Below, piece after piece: positions 1 through 10,000 of a stretch of 64,000 nucleotides of DNA (within the stretch, counting starts at the first letter, position 1; every line of letters begins with the position of its first letter). The DNA comes from an uncultured Eubacteriales bacterium (GTDB lineage: Bacteria > Bacillota > Clostridia > Christensenellales > CAG-917). The notes below the pieces were generated by a model that was not told where the DNA came from, searched no databases, and saw nothing but the letters and a program-made list of their open reading frames with translations. Where the stretch lies: contig URNP01000006.1 in the NCBI GenBank assembly GCA_900549225.1, positions 8,695 to 72,694 of the forward strand, read 5' to 3'. The translations under genes and the position numbers were made by a program.

Positions 1-1407
1 CTCATGGTCGTTGGTATGTTCATCGCAATGATGATAGTATCTCCGCTTTTGACGCTTTGCTCGGTCGGTATGCTTGTGATAATGCTCTTCATTATGAAGT
101 ATATCGCAGGCAAGAGCGGCAAGCACTTCGTCGGGCAACAACGCCAGACGGGTGCGATAAACGGCTTTATCGAAGAGCACGTTGACGGACTCAAAGTCGT
201 CAAAGTGTTCTGCCACGAGGACGCAGAAAAAGTGGACTTCGACAAGTTCAACGAGGATTTGTTCCACCACTCAAACAAGGCGCACACCTATGCCAACATT
301 CTGTTCCCGATTATGGGCAACTTGTCCTACGTTTCCTACGCCGTGACCGCAATCGTCGGCACGATTATGGCAATCACGGGCTTTGGCGGAATGAGTTGGG
401 GCGGTCTCGTATCGTTTATGCAATTCTCGCGCCAGTTCAGCAATCCGCTCTCGCAAATCGCGCAACAGATGAACGGCATATTGATGGCTCTTGCAGGCGC
501 TGAACGCATTTTTGAACTCGTTGATCAAGAACCCGAAAAAGACGAAGGCTACGTCACTCTCGTCAACGCAAGAGAGGACGAAAACGGCAATATCGTCGAA
601 ACGGACGAGTACACGGGCACGTGGGCGTGGAAACACTTCCACAAGGCAGACGGCACGACCACTTACGTCAAGTGGACGGGCGAAGTCGAATTCGAGGACG
701 TGTCCTTCGGCTACGTTCCCGAAAAGACCGTGCTCAAACATGTCACGATGGAGGCTCTCCCGGGACAAAAAATCGCACTCGTCGGCTCAACGGGCGCAGG
801 CAAAACCACCATCACAAATCTCATCAACCGCTTCTACGACATAGACGACGGAAAGATCAGATACGACAATATCAATATCACCAAGATCAAAAAGGACGAT
901 TTGCGTCGTTCTATGGCTATGGTTTTGCAAGATACGCACCTCTTTACGGGGACGGTTGCCGACAATATCAGGTTCGGCAAACTCGACGCAACCGACGAGG
1001 AAGTCAAAAACGCCGCAAAACTCGCAAATGCAGACTATTTCATCCGCCACTTGCCCGACGGCTACGATACGATGCTCACAGGCGACGGCGAAAACCTCTC
1101 GCAAGGTCAACGCCAACTTATCGCAATCGCGCGTGCCGCAGTTGCCAATCCGCCCGTCCTCATTCTCGACGAAGCGACGAGTTCGATCGACACCCGCACT
1201 GAAAAACTCATAGAGCAAGGTATGGACAAACTCATGCAAGGACGCACCGTCTTCGTCATCGCGCACCGCCTCTCAACCGTCCGCAACTCCGATATGATTT
1301 GCGTCCTCGAACACGGCGAAATCATCGAGCGTGGTAATCACGAGCAGTTGATAGCGCAGAGGGGGAGGTATTATCAGTTGTATACCGGCGCATTTGAACT
1401 CGAATAA
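1..1407 (+). CDS. ABC exporter (membrane domain plus ATPase), 5' partial
   Basis: C-terminal part of a type IV ABC exporter half-transporter. The reading frame is open from base 1, so the true start and the first membrane helices lie outside the window. The visible part has hydrophobic helices at about residues 1-30 and 95-130, then an ATPase domain with Walker A GSTGAGKTT (about 259-267), signature LSQGQ (about 364), Walker B VLILDEATSSID (about 385-396) and the H-loop histidine in VIAHRLS. Between the membrane domain and the ATPase there is an unusual acidic/aromatic insert of about 50 residues (about 178-228). These exporters commonly pair with a second half-transporter, which would lie upstream of the window. 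The substrate cannot be told. Its last codons and stop lie inside foldback element E1. Confidence 0.93.
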   Translation, partial: LMVVGMFIAMMIVSPLLTLCSVGMLVIMLFIMKYIAGKSGKHFVGQQRQTGAINGFIEEHVDGLKVVKVFCHEDAEKVDFDKFNEDLFHHSNKAHTYANILFPIMGNLSYVSYAVTAIVGTIMAITGFGGMSWGGLVSFMQFSRQFSNPLSQIAQQMNGILMALAGAERIFELVDQEPEKDEGYVTLVNAREDENGNIVETDEYTGTWAWKHFHKADGTTTYVKWTGEVEFEDVSFGYVPEKTVLKHVTMEALPGQKIALVGSTGAGKTTITNLINRFYDIDDGKIRYDNINITKIKKDDLRRSMAMVLQDTHLFTGTVADNIRFGKLDATDEEVKNAAKLANADYFIRHLPDGYDTMLTGDGENLSQGQRQLIAIARAAVANPPVLILDEATSSIDTRTEKLIEQGMDKLMQGRTVFVIAHRLSTVRNSDMICVLEHGEIIERGNHEQLIAQRGRYYQLYTGAFELE

Positions 1408-1542
1408 CAAATTCAAACAGCGTCTAACTTCGTCAGGCACGGCTTGCCTCAAAATCGTGTACGCCTATGTACACCGGGTTTTGATTCAAGCCGTGCCTTT
1501 CTTGTTATACGTCTGGTTGCTCTTTGTTGTTCGAGTTCAAAT
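1392..1542. repeat. Foldback element E1: 151-bp concentric imperfect palindrome at the ABC gene 3' end
   Basis: Nested inverted arms share one centre near base 1466. They are ATTTGAACTCGAA (1392-1404) with its complement at 1530-1542, AGGCACGGCTTG (1435-1446) with CAAGCCGTGCCT (1487-1498), and GTGTAC (1457-1462) with GTACAC (1469-1474). The outer left arm contains the last codons and stop of the ABC exporter gene, so the right arm is a mirrored copy of the gene end. It shares AACTTCGTCAG (1426-1436), a GTAC core and a TTTCTTGTT right flank with E2 and E3. It may act as a transcription terminator, but it is far longer than a usual one. Confidence 0.75.
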
Positions 1543-1690
1543 CTAAATTCGGGAATTTTTCTTGTTATTCATCTCAATAGAGGCTGTATTCTAATTTTTT
1601 TCTTCTAAATATCGCGGTTTTTAATTATCGGATAAGGTTTCGCCTTCCACAATTATTAATTATTGATTCACACTAAACCTCAACTCCGTC
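1543..1690. other. AT-rich intergenic stretch with a small hairpin/AATTATT repeat
   Basis: No gene is seen here. A small hairpin (AAGG-TTTCG-CCTT, about 1634-1646) is followed closely by AATTATTAATTATT (1651-1664). The same AATTATTAATTATT string follows a different hairpin in the 53.6-kb intergenic region, so this looks like a dispersed intergenic repeat. Confidence 0.4.
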
Positions 1691-1719
1691 TTGAAATAGG
1701 TTTTCGGGCGTGATATAAT
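1691..1719 (+). promoter_or_regulatory. Promoter giving a leaderless transcript of the 1726 gene
   Basis: TTGAAA (1691-1696), a 17-base spacer and TATAAT (1714-1719) with an extended TG (1711-1712). The last -10 base is 7 positions before the A of the start codon, so the expected transcription start is the first base of the ATG. Confidence 0.75.
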
Positions 1720-1725
1720 CGTCTT

Positions 1726-2178
1726 ATGAAAACGCGTATTTATATGACCAAAATGCATCAGCAATGGACTTACGGCGATAGGGAAGACTTGTTGCCTTAT
1801 CTCGACGGCGAGGATGACGAGATTTTTGAATTTGCCATTGCGGATCGCAATTTTGCGATTATCCTCAAAAACGGTATGACTTACGATATTGCGGACACCG
1901 AGGACGAGGCTATTGAAAAGGTTGCGTACATTTATCGCAACTATGCGGTCGTGCAAAACGACGGCGACAAGTGCTATATATCGCGCGAGGACACCGACAA
2001 GCGTTTCAAGACGCCTGCCGAGGCGCAAGCAAACGGCGAGTTCGATTACGTTTACGTCCCCAAAGATATGTATTTCCTCTCAAAATTCGGCAAGATTCTT
2101 GCGGTGGGGCACACCGAGGATGAGATGCGTGAGAAAATGTACGAACACTATCGCGCACAATACACTTATCTGTATTGA
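1726..2178 (+). CDS. Hypothetical 150-residue protein
   Basis: I do not recognise a family. The protein is soluble, acidic and rich in tyrosine, with no signal peptide, membrane segment or cysteine cluster. The ATG at 1726 is chosen because it sits exactly where transcription should begin from the promoter at 1691-1719; there is no Shine-Dalgarno sequence, so translation is probably leaderless. Coding character (GAC/GAG/GCG-rich codons) matches the neighbouring genes, which supports a real gene. It stands alone between the ABC exporter gene with its E1 element and the cupin gene. No function is proposed. Confidence 0.75.
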   Translation: MKTRIYMTKMHQQWTYGDREDLLPYLDGEDDEIFEFAIADRNFAIILKNGMTYDIADTEDEAIEKVAYIYRNYAVVQNDGDKCYISREDTDKRFKTPAEAQANGEFDYVYVPKDMYFLSKFGKILAVGHTEDEMREKMYEHYRAQYTYLY

Positions 2179-2199
2179 CGACGCGTATAATAGTTGCGG

Positions 2200-2213
2200 A
2201 TTCTGCGCAGAAT
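2200..2213. promoter_or_regulatory. Perfect 14-bp palindrome upstream of the cupin gene
   Basis: ATTCTGCGCAGAAT is a perfect palindrome. A TATAAT lies just before it at 2186-2191, without a good -35. It could be an operator over a start site for the cupin gene, but only the symmetry supports this. Confidence 0.35.
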
Positions 2214-2275
2214 TTCGGCGTAAGTCGCAGCGTTTTGCAACGGACGATTGAATAAAATAAAATTCAAGGTAAATT

Positions 2276-2608
2276 ATGTTTACGAGGATGAAGAATATTC
2301 CCAAAGCGGAAGTTTTGACGCTCAAAGAGCAAGTAGCATATCAGGACGGGCAAGTCGTGAGCAAAACGTTGGCGCAAAACAACGCCGTTTCGGTCACGAT
2401 ATTCTCTTTTGACAAGGGAGAAGAAATCAGTGCGCACAAGTCGGGCGGAGACGCTTTCGTAACCTGTCTTGACGGCGTTGGGAAAATCACGATAGACGGC
2501 AAGGAGTATATTCTCAAAGAAGGCGAAAGCATCGTTATGCCGGCAGGACATCCGCACGCCGTGTTCGGTCAGGAACGCTTCAAAATGCTGCTCGTGGTAG
2601 TTTTTTAA
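2276..2608 (+). CDS. Cupin-fold protein
   Basis: A 110-residue single-domain cupin, a small beta-barrel that often binds a metal. The central motif begins near residue 53 (AHKSGGDAF) and the second motif is PAGHPHAVF near residue 90. One histidine of the usual HxH pair is replaced in the first motif, while HPH is intact in the second, so metal binding is likely but the site is not canonical. The length and the glycine-rich turns (DGVGKITIDGKEY, LKEGESIVMPAG) are typical of stand-alone cupin_2 proteins. A weak AAGG lies about 8 bases before the ATG. The substrate is unknown. The gene ends against a convergent lipoprotein gene with a shared terminator. Confidence 0.8.
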   Translation: MFTRMKNIPKAEVLTLKEQVAYQDGQVVSKTLAQNNAVSVTIFSFDKGEEISAHKSGGDAFVTCLDGVGKITIDGKEYILKEGESIVMPAGHPHAVFGQERFKMLLVVVF

Positions 2609-2657
2609 GATTCGTTTCGTAGCAAACGAAATGAAATAAAGCAAAAAAGTCAACAAA

Positions 2658-2686
2658 AAAAAGCACACTTTGAGGTGTGCTTTTTC
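2658..2686. terminator. Bidirectional intrinsic terminator
   Basis: An 11-bp stem, AAAAAGCACAC (2658-2668) with GTGTGCTTTTT (2675-2685), and a 6-base loop. It has A and T runs on both sides and lies between the convergent cupin and lipoprotein genes. Confidence 0.85.
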
Positions 2687-2705
2687 GTTGTAATTCATCG
2701 TTATT

Positions 2706-3620
2706 TTATGCAAGAGTTGCCGTTTTCAACTCGTAGGTCATCGTGAGAGTGTTGCCGTCTTTTTTGAAAGGTTCTTCGATTTTGACGAGAACGTGTTTCA
2801 TATTCCAGCCGTTGATATTCACGTCGCTCGTTGCATAGTAGAGCGTTTGTGAAATGCCTGCAACTTGCGTGGAGCGAGAGATATACGTTTTGTAGCACTC
2901 GATGCCTTTTTCTTGATAATCTTCGCGAGATGCGGTGAAAGCGGTTTTGACGTCGGTTTTACCGTTGACCGTTGCGGTGATTCCCACGGACGTTGTTTCG
3001 GTTGCCGACACGAGAGGCACTGCAAACGCGAAGGAAAGCGAATCCGTAAACGTGGTTATCGTGCGCAAAGATTGATGAAATTCGTTGTTGTCGTAGAATG
3101 TTGCGTTGCCTGCTTCGACCACGCCTTCGTCCGTTTTGCCGTCGAACGTGCGGGTGTAGGAAAACTTTTTGCCGTCGTACGAGCCGAACACGCGCAAAGT
3201 TTCGGTTTCGCCGTCTTTTTGCACTCTGTAGGAGTAGGCGGGCACCATATAACTCGAACCGTCGATGAGTTTGAAATAGCAACCCGTTTCATAACTTTGC
3301 GTGCCGACGTTGAGAACGCCCTTTACGAACACGCCTGCCGAGAGATTCTCGAGAGTGGTGGAAGAAGAGCCGAAGTTCTCGATTTGCGAGCCGTCGGAGT
3401 AGGCTTTGAGGGTGACGACGTACGTTCCGTCGTAGCCGTCCACTTTGTCGCCGTTTGCATTCTTTGCAAAGACGTCGTACTCGAACGATTCGTTGTTGTG
3501 GTCGCTCAGTATGTTGCGGAGTTGACCTTGCGTGGTTGCCGTGTTGTTGCACGCCGTCATAGACAGACACGCAATCGTGGCAACGAGCATTACGGATATA
3601 ATCAAAATAACTTTCTTCAT
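2706..3620 (-). CDS. Predicted lipoprotein of unknown function
   Basis: A 304-residue protein. The start at 3620 is chosen over upstream codons because it begins a clear lipoprotein signal: MKK, a hydrophobic stretch, then LSMTAC with the lipid-accepting cysteine at residue 24. The mature part is polar and beta-rich, with many Thr/Ser and Asp-Gly turns, and I see no catalytic motif. It is expected to be anchored on the outer face of the membrane. There is no ribosome-binding site; the -10 box (3635-3630) places the transcript start about 3 bases before the ATG. No family is recognised. Confidence 0.8.
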   Translation of the reverse strand: MKKVILIISVMLVATIACLSMTACNNTATTQGQLRNILSDHNNESFEYDVFAKNANGDKVDGYDGTYVVTLKAYSDGSQIENFGSSSTTLENLSAGVFVKGVLNVGTQSYETGCYFKLIDGSSYMVPAYSYRVQKDGETETLRVFGSYDGKKFSYTRTFDGKTDEGVVEAGNATFYDNNEFHQSLRTITTFTDSLSFAFAVPLVSATETTSVGITATVNGKTDVKTAFTASREDYQEKGIECYKTYISRSTQVAGISQTLYYATSDVNINGWNMKHVLVKIEEPFKKDGNTLTMTYELKTATLA

Positions 3621-3629
3621 AATGTGTTT

Positions 3630-3657
3630 ATTATAACATAAAAATATATTCTCGCAA
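3630..3657 (-). promoter_or_regulatory. Promoter giving a near-leaderless lipoprotein transcript
   Basis: On the minus strand: TTGCGA (3657-3652), a 16-base spacer and TATAAT (3635-3630) with an upstream TG. The predicted start is near 3623, leaving about 3 bases before the ATG at 3620. Confidence 0.65.
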
Positions 3658-3745
3658 TAAAATTGACCGTGATTTTCTGCATTAACCCTATTATTTATAA
3701 AAAACAAATAAAAATTGTTAATTTTTATTTGTTTCGGCGATGGGA

Positions 3746-3774
3746 TTGAAACTGCGCCGCAAAGGTGTTATACT
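3746..3774 (+). promoter_or_regulatory. Promoter giving a leaderless addB transcript
   Basis: TTGAAA (3746-3751), a 17-base spacer and TATACT (3769-3774) with an extended TG (3766-3767). The predicted transcript start is base 3781, the A of the addB ATG. Confidence 0.75.
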
Positions 3775-3780
3775 CGAATT

Positions 3781-6700
3781 ATGAAAATTATCACTTCAAA
3801 CACGTCAAAAGGCGCATATCTCGGAGTCGTCGAGGTTTTGCGCGAAAATCTGGACGGAGAGTCGCAAAACGTCGTCATCGCTCCCGACCGCTACACCGCG
3901 TCGGTTGAGAGAGGGCTTATTTACGCACTCGGAATCGAGAGCACTTTCGGCATAGAAGTTATGTCGTTCACGAGGCTTGCGAGCAAACTTATCGGCAACG
4001 ATATCAAAAAGTGCCTTACGCCCGAAGGCTCGGTTATGCTGATTGCAAAGGTCATATCCGACAATCGCGACAAACTCTGTTATTATCAAAAAGTCGCAAT
4101 GCAAGAGGGCTTTGCAAGCGAGTTGTACGCCGCGTTGACCGCAATCCGCAACAGCGGAATTTCAAGCGAGCAATTGACGTCGGCAAAGCACTTATCGGCG
4201 TCGCTGAAGATGAAAACCAAGGATCTCGCGCTCATTTACGAGGGATATCTTGCCGCGCTCGAGGGCAAGCACAGCGATTCGTCAACAAGACTTTTTGCAC
4301 TTGCGGAGTATCTGAAAAACAATCCCGACAAGATTGCGACCACCAACTTTTATATCACAGATATATACGATTTTTCTGCGCCCGAACTCGAAATCATCAA
4401 GAGCCTTGCAAACAACGCGCTCTCGCTCACGGTTGGCATTACGAGCGGATATTCAAATCCCAACAAGCGCATTTATCCCGACCGAGTGGCAAAAAAACTT
4501 GCATCGCTGTGCGATGGAAGAGTGCAAACTCAAAGGAACGACGAGGATTTGCCTAGCAGCGTCGAAGCGATTTCAACCAAACTGTTTTCGTATATTTCGA
4601 CGTCCGCCGACGAAAAGGCGGACAACGACGGCAAGGTGATTTTGCGCAGTGCAAAAGACAGAACGGACGAAGTTATGCGCCTTGCTCTCGACGTCGCAAA
4701 AGGCGTGAGAGAGGGCAGAAGATACAAGGACTTCGAGGTGCTTGCAAGCGACTTGGACGCCTACGGTCAAGAGATAAAATCCGTGTTTGCACGATACGAT
4801 ATTCCTTATTTCATAGACAAAAAGGAATTGCTTTCCGAGCAAGCAAAAGCAAAGTTCGTGTTGCAGGCAATCGCATGCGTGCGCACGGGGTATCGACTTT
4901 CGGAAGTGTGCGATTTTTTGAAAAATCCGCTCTTTGCACTCTCGTCAAAATACGGCGAAGAGGGTGTTTATTTGTTTGAAAATTACTGCCTTAAATACAA
5001 TATTGAACACGTTCCCGTCAAAGACGAGGCTTGCTTCAAGAAATGCGAAGAAAGAAAAGTATTTGCGCAAAAAGAGCAGAAAAGCGGTTTTATATATACG
5101 AAAATAGACGATAAAGTCATTGCTTTGGACAATACGATTGAAAACGTCATTCCCGAAGAAGTCAGAAAAGAGTTTGTGAATATGCTCAATCCTCGCGATT
5201 TCGAGGGACGTAAGAGTATAGGAAGTTTCGTGCTTGCCGTGAGAAATTTGCTCAAAGGCGTCGAGCCTTGCTACAAAAAGTACGTCGACAAACTCGCGCT
5301 TCAAGGAGAGTATTTCAGAAAGTGCGCGGATCAGGTGGATTCAAAACTCGACGCGGTGCTTGACGAGATCGAGGAAGTGCTCGATTACGAGGAAGATATC
5401 AGGGGATTTGAAAGCGTGTTCAAGTCTATGATAAAGACTTTGAAAATCGCGCTCGTTCCCACCTATCTCGACTGCGTGTTCGTGGGTGATCTCGATTCTC
5501 GTTTTTCGGGCAACGGCGACGTGTACGTGCTTGGAGCAAACAGCGGAAAACTTCCGCCTCAAAGCGGTGGAGGTGTGGTGATAACGCATAGGGACGAGGA
5601 AACTCTGTCCGCACTCGGCATCGAAATCACTCCCGACGAAAGACAAAAAGTGCTCAACGCAATGTACGCCGTTTGCGACGTTATGAAAAAGCCGCAAGGT
5701 AAACTCGTGGTGAGTTATTCAGACAGCGGCGACGGAGGCGCACTCCGTCCGTCCACAGTGGTGTTTGAACTTCAGAATATGCTCGTTCAGGACGGAAAAC
5801 CGCTTGAAATCGAAAGGATAGACTTTGACAGATTTACAAGTCAAGACGGCAAAGATTTGCAAAAAATCGCGCTTACGTTTTCGACAAAAAAGAGTTGCTA
5901 CAACGAGATTCTCAAGACGTGGGCATCGGGGAGAATGAGCGCAAACGAAATCGAAGTGTTCGGCTCGGCGTACAAGTTCGTTTCCGAAGACGAAGAGAAA
6001 CGCATAAACAAATCTTTTGAAATTCCGTCGAGGATAAAACTTCCCGAAAAATCTTATTTTGCGGGGCGCACGAGCGTGAGCAGACTCGAAACCTTTTTCG
6101 GCTGTCCGTACGCGCATTATTTCAACTATATTTTGTCTTTGCGCAAGAGAAAAGACGGCACGTTCGAGGGCACGGAAAACGGCACGATTCTGCACTTCGT
6201 GCTTGAAAAGTTTTTCGGCGACGTGCGCGATGGCAACGTAAAAGATTCCGACGACGCAATGCGGAAAGCATACGCGTATTTCGATCTTGCGATAAAAGAA
6301 AACGGCTTTGAAGTCTTGCTTGAAAAAGCGGACACGGGAAGAATCCTTGCTCGTCTGAAAGAAGAGGGGGCAAGCCTTTGTAAAGACTTGTTCGAGGTTC
6401 AAAAACGCTCGGCGTTCAAGCCCTGTATGCTTGAAGCCAAAATCGGAGAGGGCGAGATAAAACCGATGTCTTTGCAATTCGGCAAAACCAAAGTGGATTT
6501 GAAAGGCACGATAGACAGAGTGGACAGGCTCGACGACAAGTTTATCATCATAGATTACAAGACCTACAAGAGCGCCGACCTCACGCTCAAAGAGTTGTAT
6601 TGCGGACAAAAGATACAGTTGTACGTTTATATGCGCGCGGTGGAAAACAGCATAAACGCAACGCCTTGCGGAGTGTTTTATTTCCCGGTGTTTTCAAGTT

Positions 6701-7092
6701 TCACCGACGAGGACGGCAACCGTTACAAATACAAGGGACAAGCGAGCGATAGTCGCGAAACGCTGGCTTTAATCGACGATTTGGTGCTTTCAAACCCCGA
6801 TTGTGCAATCGTACCATACAAAACCGACAGAAAAGGCGAGAATCTCAACGCCGAAATTCACCTCTCGAAGTCGGGCTTCGATATGCTCGGAGATTATGCA
6901 CAGACCATTGCCGCAGAGGGCGCAAGCAAGATTGCGGATGGGTATATAAAACCCTCTCCGCTCAAGGATAAGTGCAAGAAATGCGACTTTGCGAGCATAT
7001 GTGCCTACAAAGGAATATACGAAAGAAAAGTGCCCAAAGTGAAAGGCTTGGAGAGTTTTGAACTCGACGCGAAGGAGGATAAAGATGAGTAA
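3781..7092 (+). CDS. addB: AddB, helicase/nuclease subunit of AddAB with Fe-S cluster
   Basis: 1103 residues. With AddA it forms the heterodimeric helicase-nuclease that resects double-strand breaks for RecA. The C-terminal RecB-type nuclease has GTIDRVD (Asp912) followed by IIIDYKT (Asp925, Lys927). Four cysteines, Cys775, then Cys1065-x2-Cys1068-x5-Cys1074, reproduce the AddB 4Fe-4S pattern that clamps the nuclease domain. The N-terminal nucleotide loop is degenerate (TSNTSKGAY rather than GxxGxGKT). The ATG at 3781 is preferred over in-frame upstream codons because the promoter places the transcript start there and no ribosome site is present. It overlaps addA by 8 bases, as expected for a coupled pair. 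Confidence 0.95.
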   Translation: MKIITSNTSKGAYLGVVEVLRENLDGESQNVVIAPDRYTASVERGLIYALGIESTFGIEVMSFTRLASKLIGNDIKKCLTPEGSVMLIAKVISDNRDKLCYYQKVAMQEGFASELYAALTAIRNSGISSEQLTSAKHLSASLKMKTKDLALIYEGYLAALEGKHSDSSTRLFALAEYLKNNPDKIATTNFYITDIYDFSAPELEIIKSLANNALSLTVGITSGYSNPNKRIYPDRVAKKLASLCDGRVQTQRNDEDLPSSVEAISTKLFSYISTSADEKADNDGKVILRSAKDRTDEVMRLALDVAKGVREGRRYKDFEVLASDLDAYGQEIKSVFARYDIPYFIDKKELLSEQAKAKFVLQAIACVRTGYRLSEVCDFLKNPLFALSSKYGEEGVYLFENYCLKYNIEHVPVKDEACFKKCEERKVFAQKEQKSGFIYTKIDDKVIALDNTIENVIPEEVRKEFVNMLNPRDFEGRKSIGSFVLAVRNLLKGVEPCYKKYVDKLALQGEYFRKCADQVDSKLDAVLDEIEEVLDYEEDIRGFESVFKSMIKTLKIALVPTYLDCVFVGDLDSRFSGNGDVYVLGANSGKLPPQSGGGVVITHRDEETLSALGIEITPDERQKVLNAMYAVCDVMKKPQGKLVVSYSDSGDGGALRPSTVVFELQNMLVQDGKPLEIERIDFDRFTSQDGKDLQKIALTFSTKKSCYNEILKTWASGRMSANEIEVFGSAYKFVSEDEEKRINKSFEIPSRIKLPEKSYFAGRTSVSRLETFFGCPYAHYFNYILSLRKRKDGTFEGTENGTILHFVLEKFFGDVRDGNVKDSDDAMRKAYAYFDLAIKENGFEVLLEKADTGRILARLKEEGASLCKDLFEVQKRSAFKPCMLEAKIGEGEIKPMSLQFGKTKVDLKGTIDRVDRLDDKFIIIDYKTYKSADLTLKELYCGQKIQLYVYMRAVENSINATPCGVFYFPVFSSFTDEDGNRYKYKGQASDSRETLALIDDLVLSNPDCAIVPYKTDRKGENLNAEIHLSKSGFDMLGDYAQTIAAEGASKIADGYIKPSPLKDKCKKCDFASICAYKGIYERKVPKVKGLESFELDAKEDKDE

Positions 7093-10000
7093 CGATACCG
7101 TAACGACGCTCAGCAAGGACGCAGAGCGTAAACTTGAAATACTCCGTGACGAGAAAGGCAATATTCTTCTCACCGACGACCAGAAAAAAGCCGTGCTCGA
7201 GCGAGGACGTATTCTCGTTTCGGCGTCGGCAGGCTCGGGCAAAACCTCGACTATGGTCAAGCGCATAATCGTGATGATATCCGAGGGTGCGTCTTTGAAG
7301 AATCTGCTCGTTTTGGTGTACAACAACGCCGCCGCGGACGAACTCAAGGAAAGACTGCATCAGGAACTTTTCAAGGCGGCGTGTTCTTCCACGGGCGAAA
7401 AGCGCGACAGATTCAGACACGAAATAGACGAACTGCCGTTTTGCCATATCTGCACCATACACGCCTTTTGTCAGTCGCTCATAAGAGAGAACTTCGACAA
7501 ACTCGGCATATCCCCAACCTTCGAGGTGCTTGACGAAACGAGGCACGCCACGTATATGAACAAGGCGCTTGACGACGTGATTGCCGCCTACACCGCAAAC
7601 GGCGACGAGACTTTTTGCGAACTTGCCGACATATTCTCGCAGTCGAGAAAAGAAGAGAATCTGAAAAGCAATATCGCCAGATTTTATTCTCTTATCGAAA
7701 TTCAACCCGACAAGGAAGATTTCAAAAGATGCGTTGCCGAGTGCTACGATTCCTACGAAAACAGCAAATTTTTCAAAATTCTCGAGAGGTATTACAAATC
7801 CTTTTTTGCAAAAGCGAAGCAGGCGCTTGCGCCCGTGGGGTTGCAACTCGAAACGATTGCGCCGACGTCCAAATACGTGCAAAGCGTCAAAGCGGCAACG
7901 TGTTTTTGCGACGAGATGGAAAGAGAGAATAATCTCTTCGCTATGTGCGCGATTGCAAGCAAGTATACCAAGCCTCGCGCCACGATAAGCACCAAGGCAA
8001 CAGAGGACGAGAGATTGCTCACGGGCTACGTCAAGGATTATCTCAAGCAGTTCCACGACGTAATCGACGAGATGAAAGAACTCTGCCAGAGGCAAGACGC
8101 TCCTCAAAAGTCACACGAGCAAAACGCGAAGTACGTCAAAAAACTCGTTAAAGTTGCAGACGATTTTTCAAAAGAACTCGAAAAACTCAAGCAAGAGGAC
8201 AACGTTCTGTCGTTTGAGGACCTGCAACACAAGGCGCTCGAACTTTTGTCCGACGAGGATTGCGCGCAAAACTACGACTTCGACGCCGTATTTGTCGACG
8301 AGTATCAGGACGTCAATCCCACGCAGGAAGCGATCATCCGCAAACTCGTCAAAGGCGAGTGCTTTATGGTGGGGGACGTTAAGCAGAGCATATACGGCTT
8401 CCGCCTTGCCGATCCCGCGATTTTCCTTTCGAGGCAAAGCGAGTACTCAAAAGGCGCAAAGGAAGGCACGAACATATTTTTCAACCGCAATTTCAGAAGT
8501 GCGTTCGGCATACTCAATTTCGTCAACGGCGTATTCGACAGCGCGATGACGCAAGACAGCGCGGACGTCGATTACAAAAAGGACGCGCGCTTTGAATTGA
8601 AAGACGTGCCGCCCGTGCGACTCGAAGGCGTATCTCCCGAAGGCTACGTCCAAGTGCATCTTTTCGTCAAACAAAAGAGCGAAACCGTGCCGTCCGCGGG
8701 ATTGTACGATATCGAAAAAGACGAGGGCGATTCAGACGAGGGCGGAAGCAGACAAGAAGGAATTTTCATCGCAAACGAGATTCAAAAACTCGTCGGAAAG
8801 GCAAAAGGCGACGGAAAGTATATCGGATACGGAGATATCGCGCTTCTTTTCCGTTCTCGCTCTACGGGAGCAAAGGAAATAGTGAAAACTCTCAAATCGA
8901 GAGGAATCCCCGTCAACGAGGGTGCGTTCGGGAAATCCGCATCGTTGCCCGAAAGGGAACTCGTGGCGTTTTTGCGCGTTCTCGATAATCCGAGGCAAGA
9001 CGTGCCTTTTGCAGGGTATCTGCTGTCGTATTTCGGCGGCTACGACGAGAGTGAACTTGCCTCTGTCGCCGCAGAAGAAGGCGATTGCCTTTACGACAAG
9101 TTCGTGTTGACGGCGTATTCGGACAACCCGTCTCCGCTTGCGGACAAGGTAAAATCCACGCTTAAAACCCTTGACGATTACAGGCTCAAGGCAAGTTTCG
9201 AGAGCGTGAAAGAACTTATGCGTTCAATAGTTTCGGACTATTGCTACGACGCATATCTTATGAAGTCGGGCGAGGGCGACGCTTACGGACTCAAAGCGTT
9301 CGTAGAAAGCCCCGACGACGAAACGTCGCTCGGAAAGTTTCTCAAAGACTATTGCGAGAGCGACGGCTCGGACGGCGGAGCAACGGGCGGCGACAGGGTA
9401 GTGGTGTCCACTTTCCACGGATACAAAGGACTTGAAAACCCCGTTGTATTCGTTGCCGATACGGCGTTCGGATTCAACTACGAGGCGTGCTCGGGCGACC
9501 TTATTCTCACGGGCAAGGGAATGAGCGGCGACGATTCAAATAACAAAGGACTCGTGGGCATGAACGCTTTCGATTTTGAAAACAAAACCAAAAACTCGAC
9601 GACTCTTTCAAAACTTGCCGTGTCCAAGTGTATAAAAGACAATCAACTCAAAGAGGAGATAAGGCTGTTTTACGTTGCGCTTACGAGAGCAAAGCAACTT
9701 ATGTACGTCACGGCAACGGTGAGCGAGGCAAAGAGCGCCGGATTCGGAATCACCGCAAAACTTTCGGGTGCGGGTTGCGATCTCGATTTTATATCGTCCG
9801 CTGTTTTCGACGGTACGGTGAAGTGTATGCCGATAAGGCACTATACCGACGACGAGCAGTTTTTGGACGTTGCAAGCGATAGATTACAACTCAGATCCGA
9901 CGAAAAACTCGTCCGCATTATTGAGCAGGCTCAGGCGTTTGAATATCCCTTCAAGCAAGCGACTTCGCTTGCGATGAAGTACAGCGTTTCCGCACTCGAC

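Noticed and set aside
2865..3641. 258-codon plus-strand frame opposite the lipoprotein gene
   Set aside because: The minus strand has a proper lipoprotein signal and promoter; the plus frame has no recognisable features.
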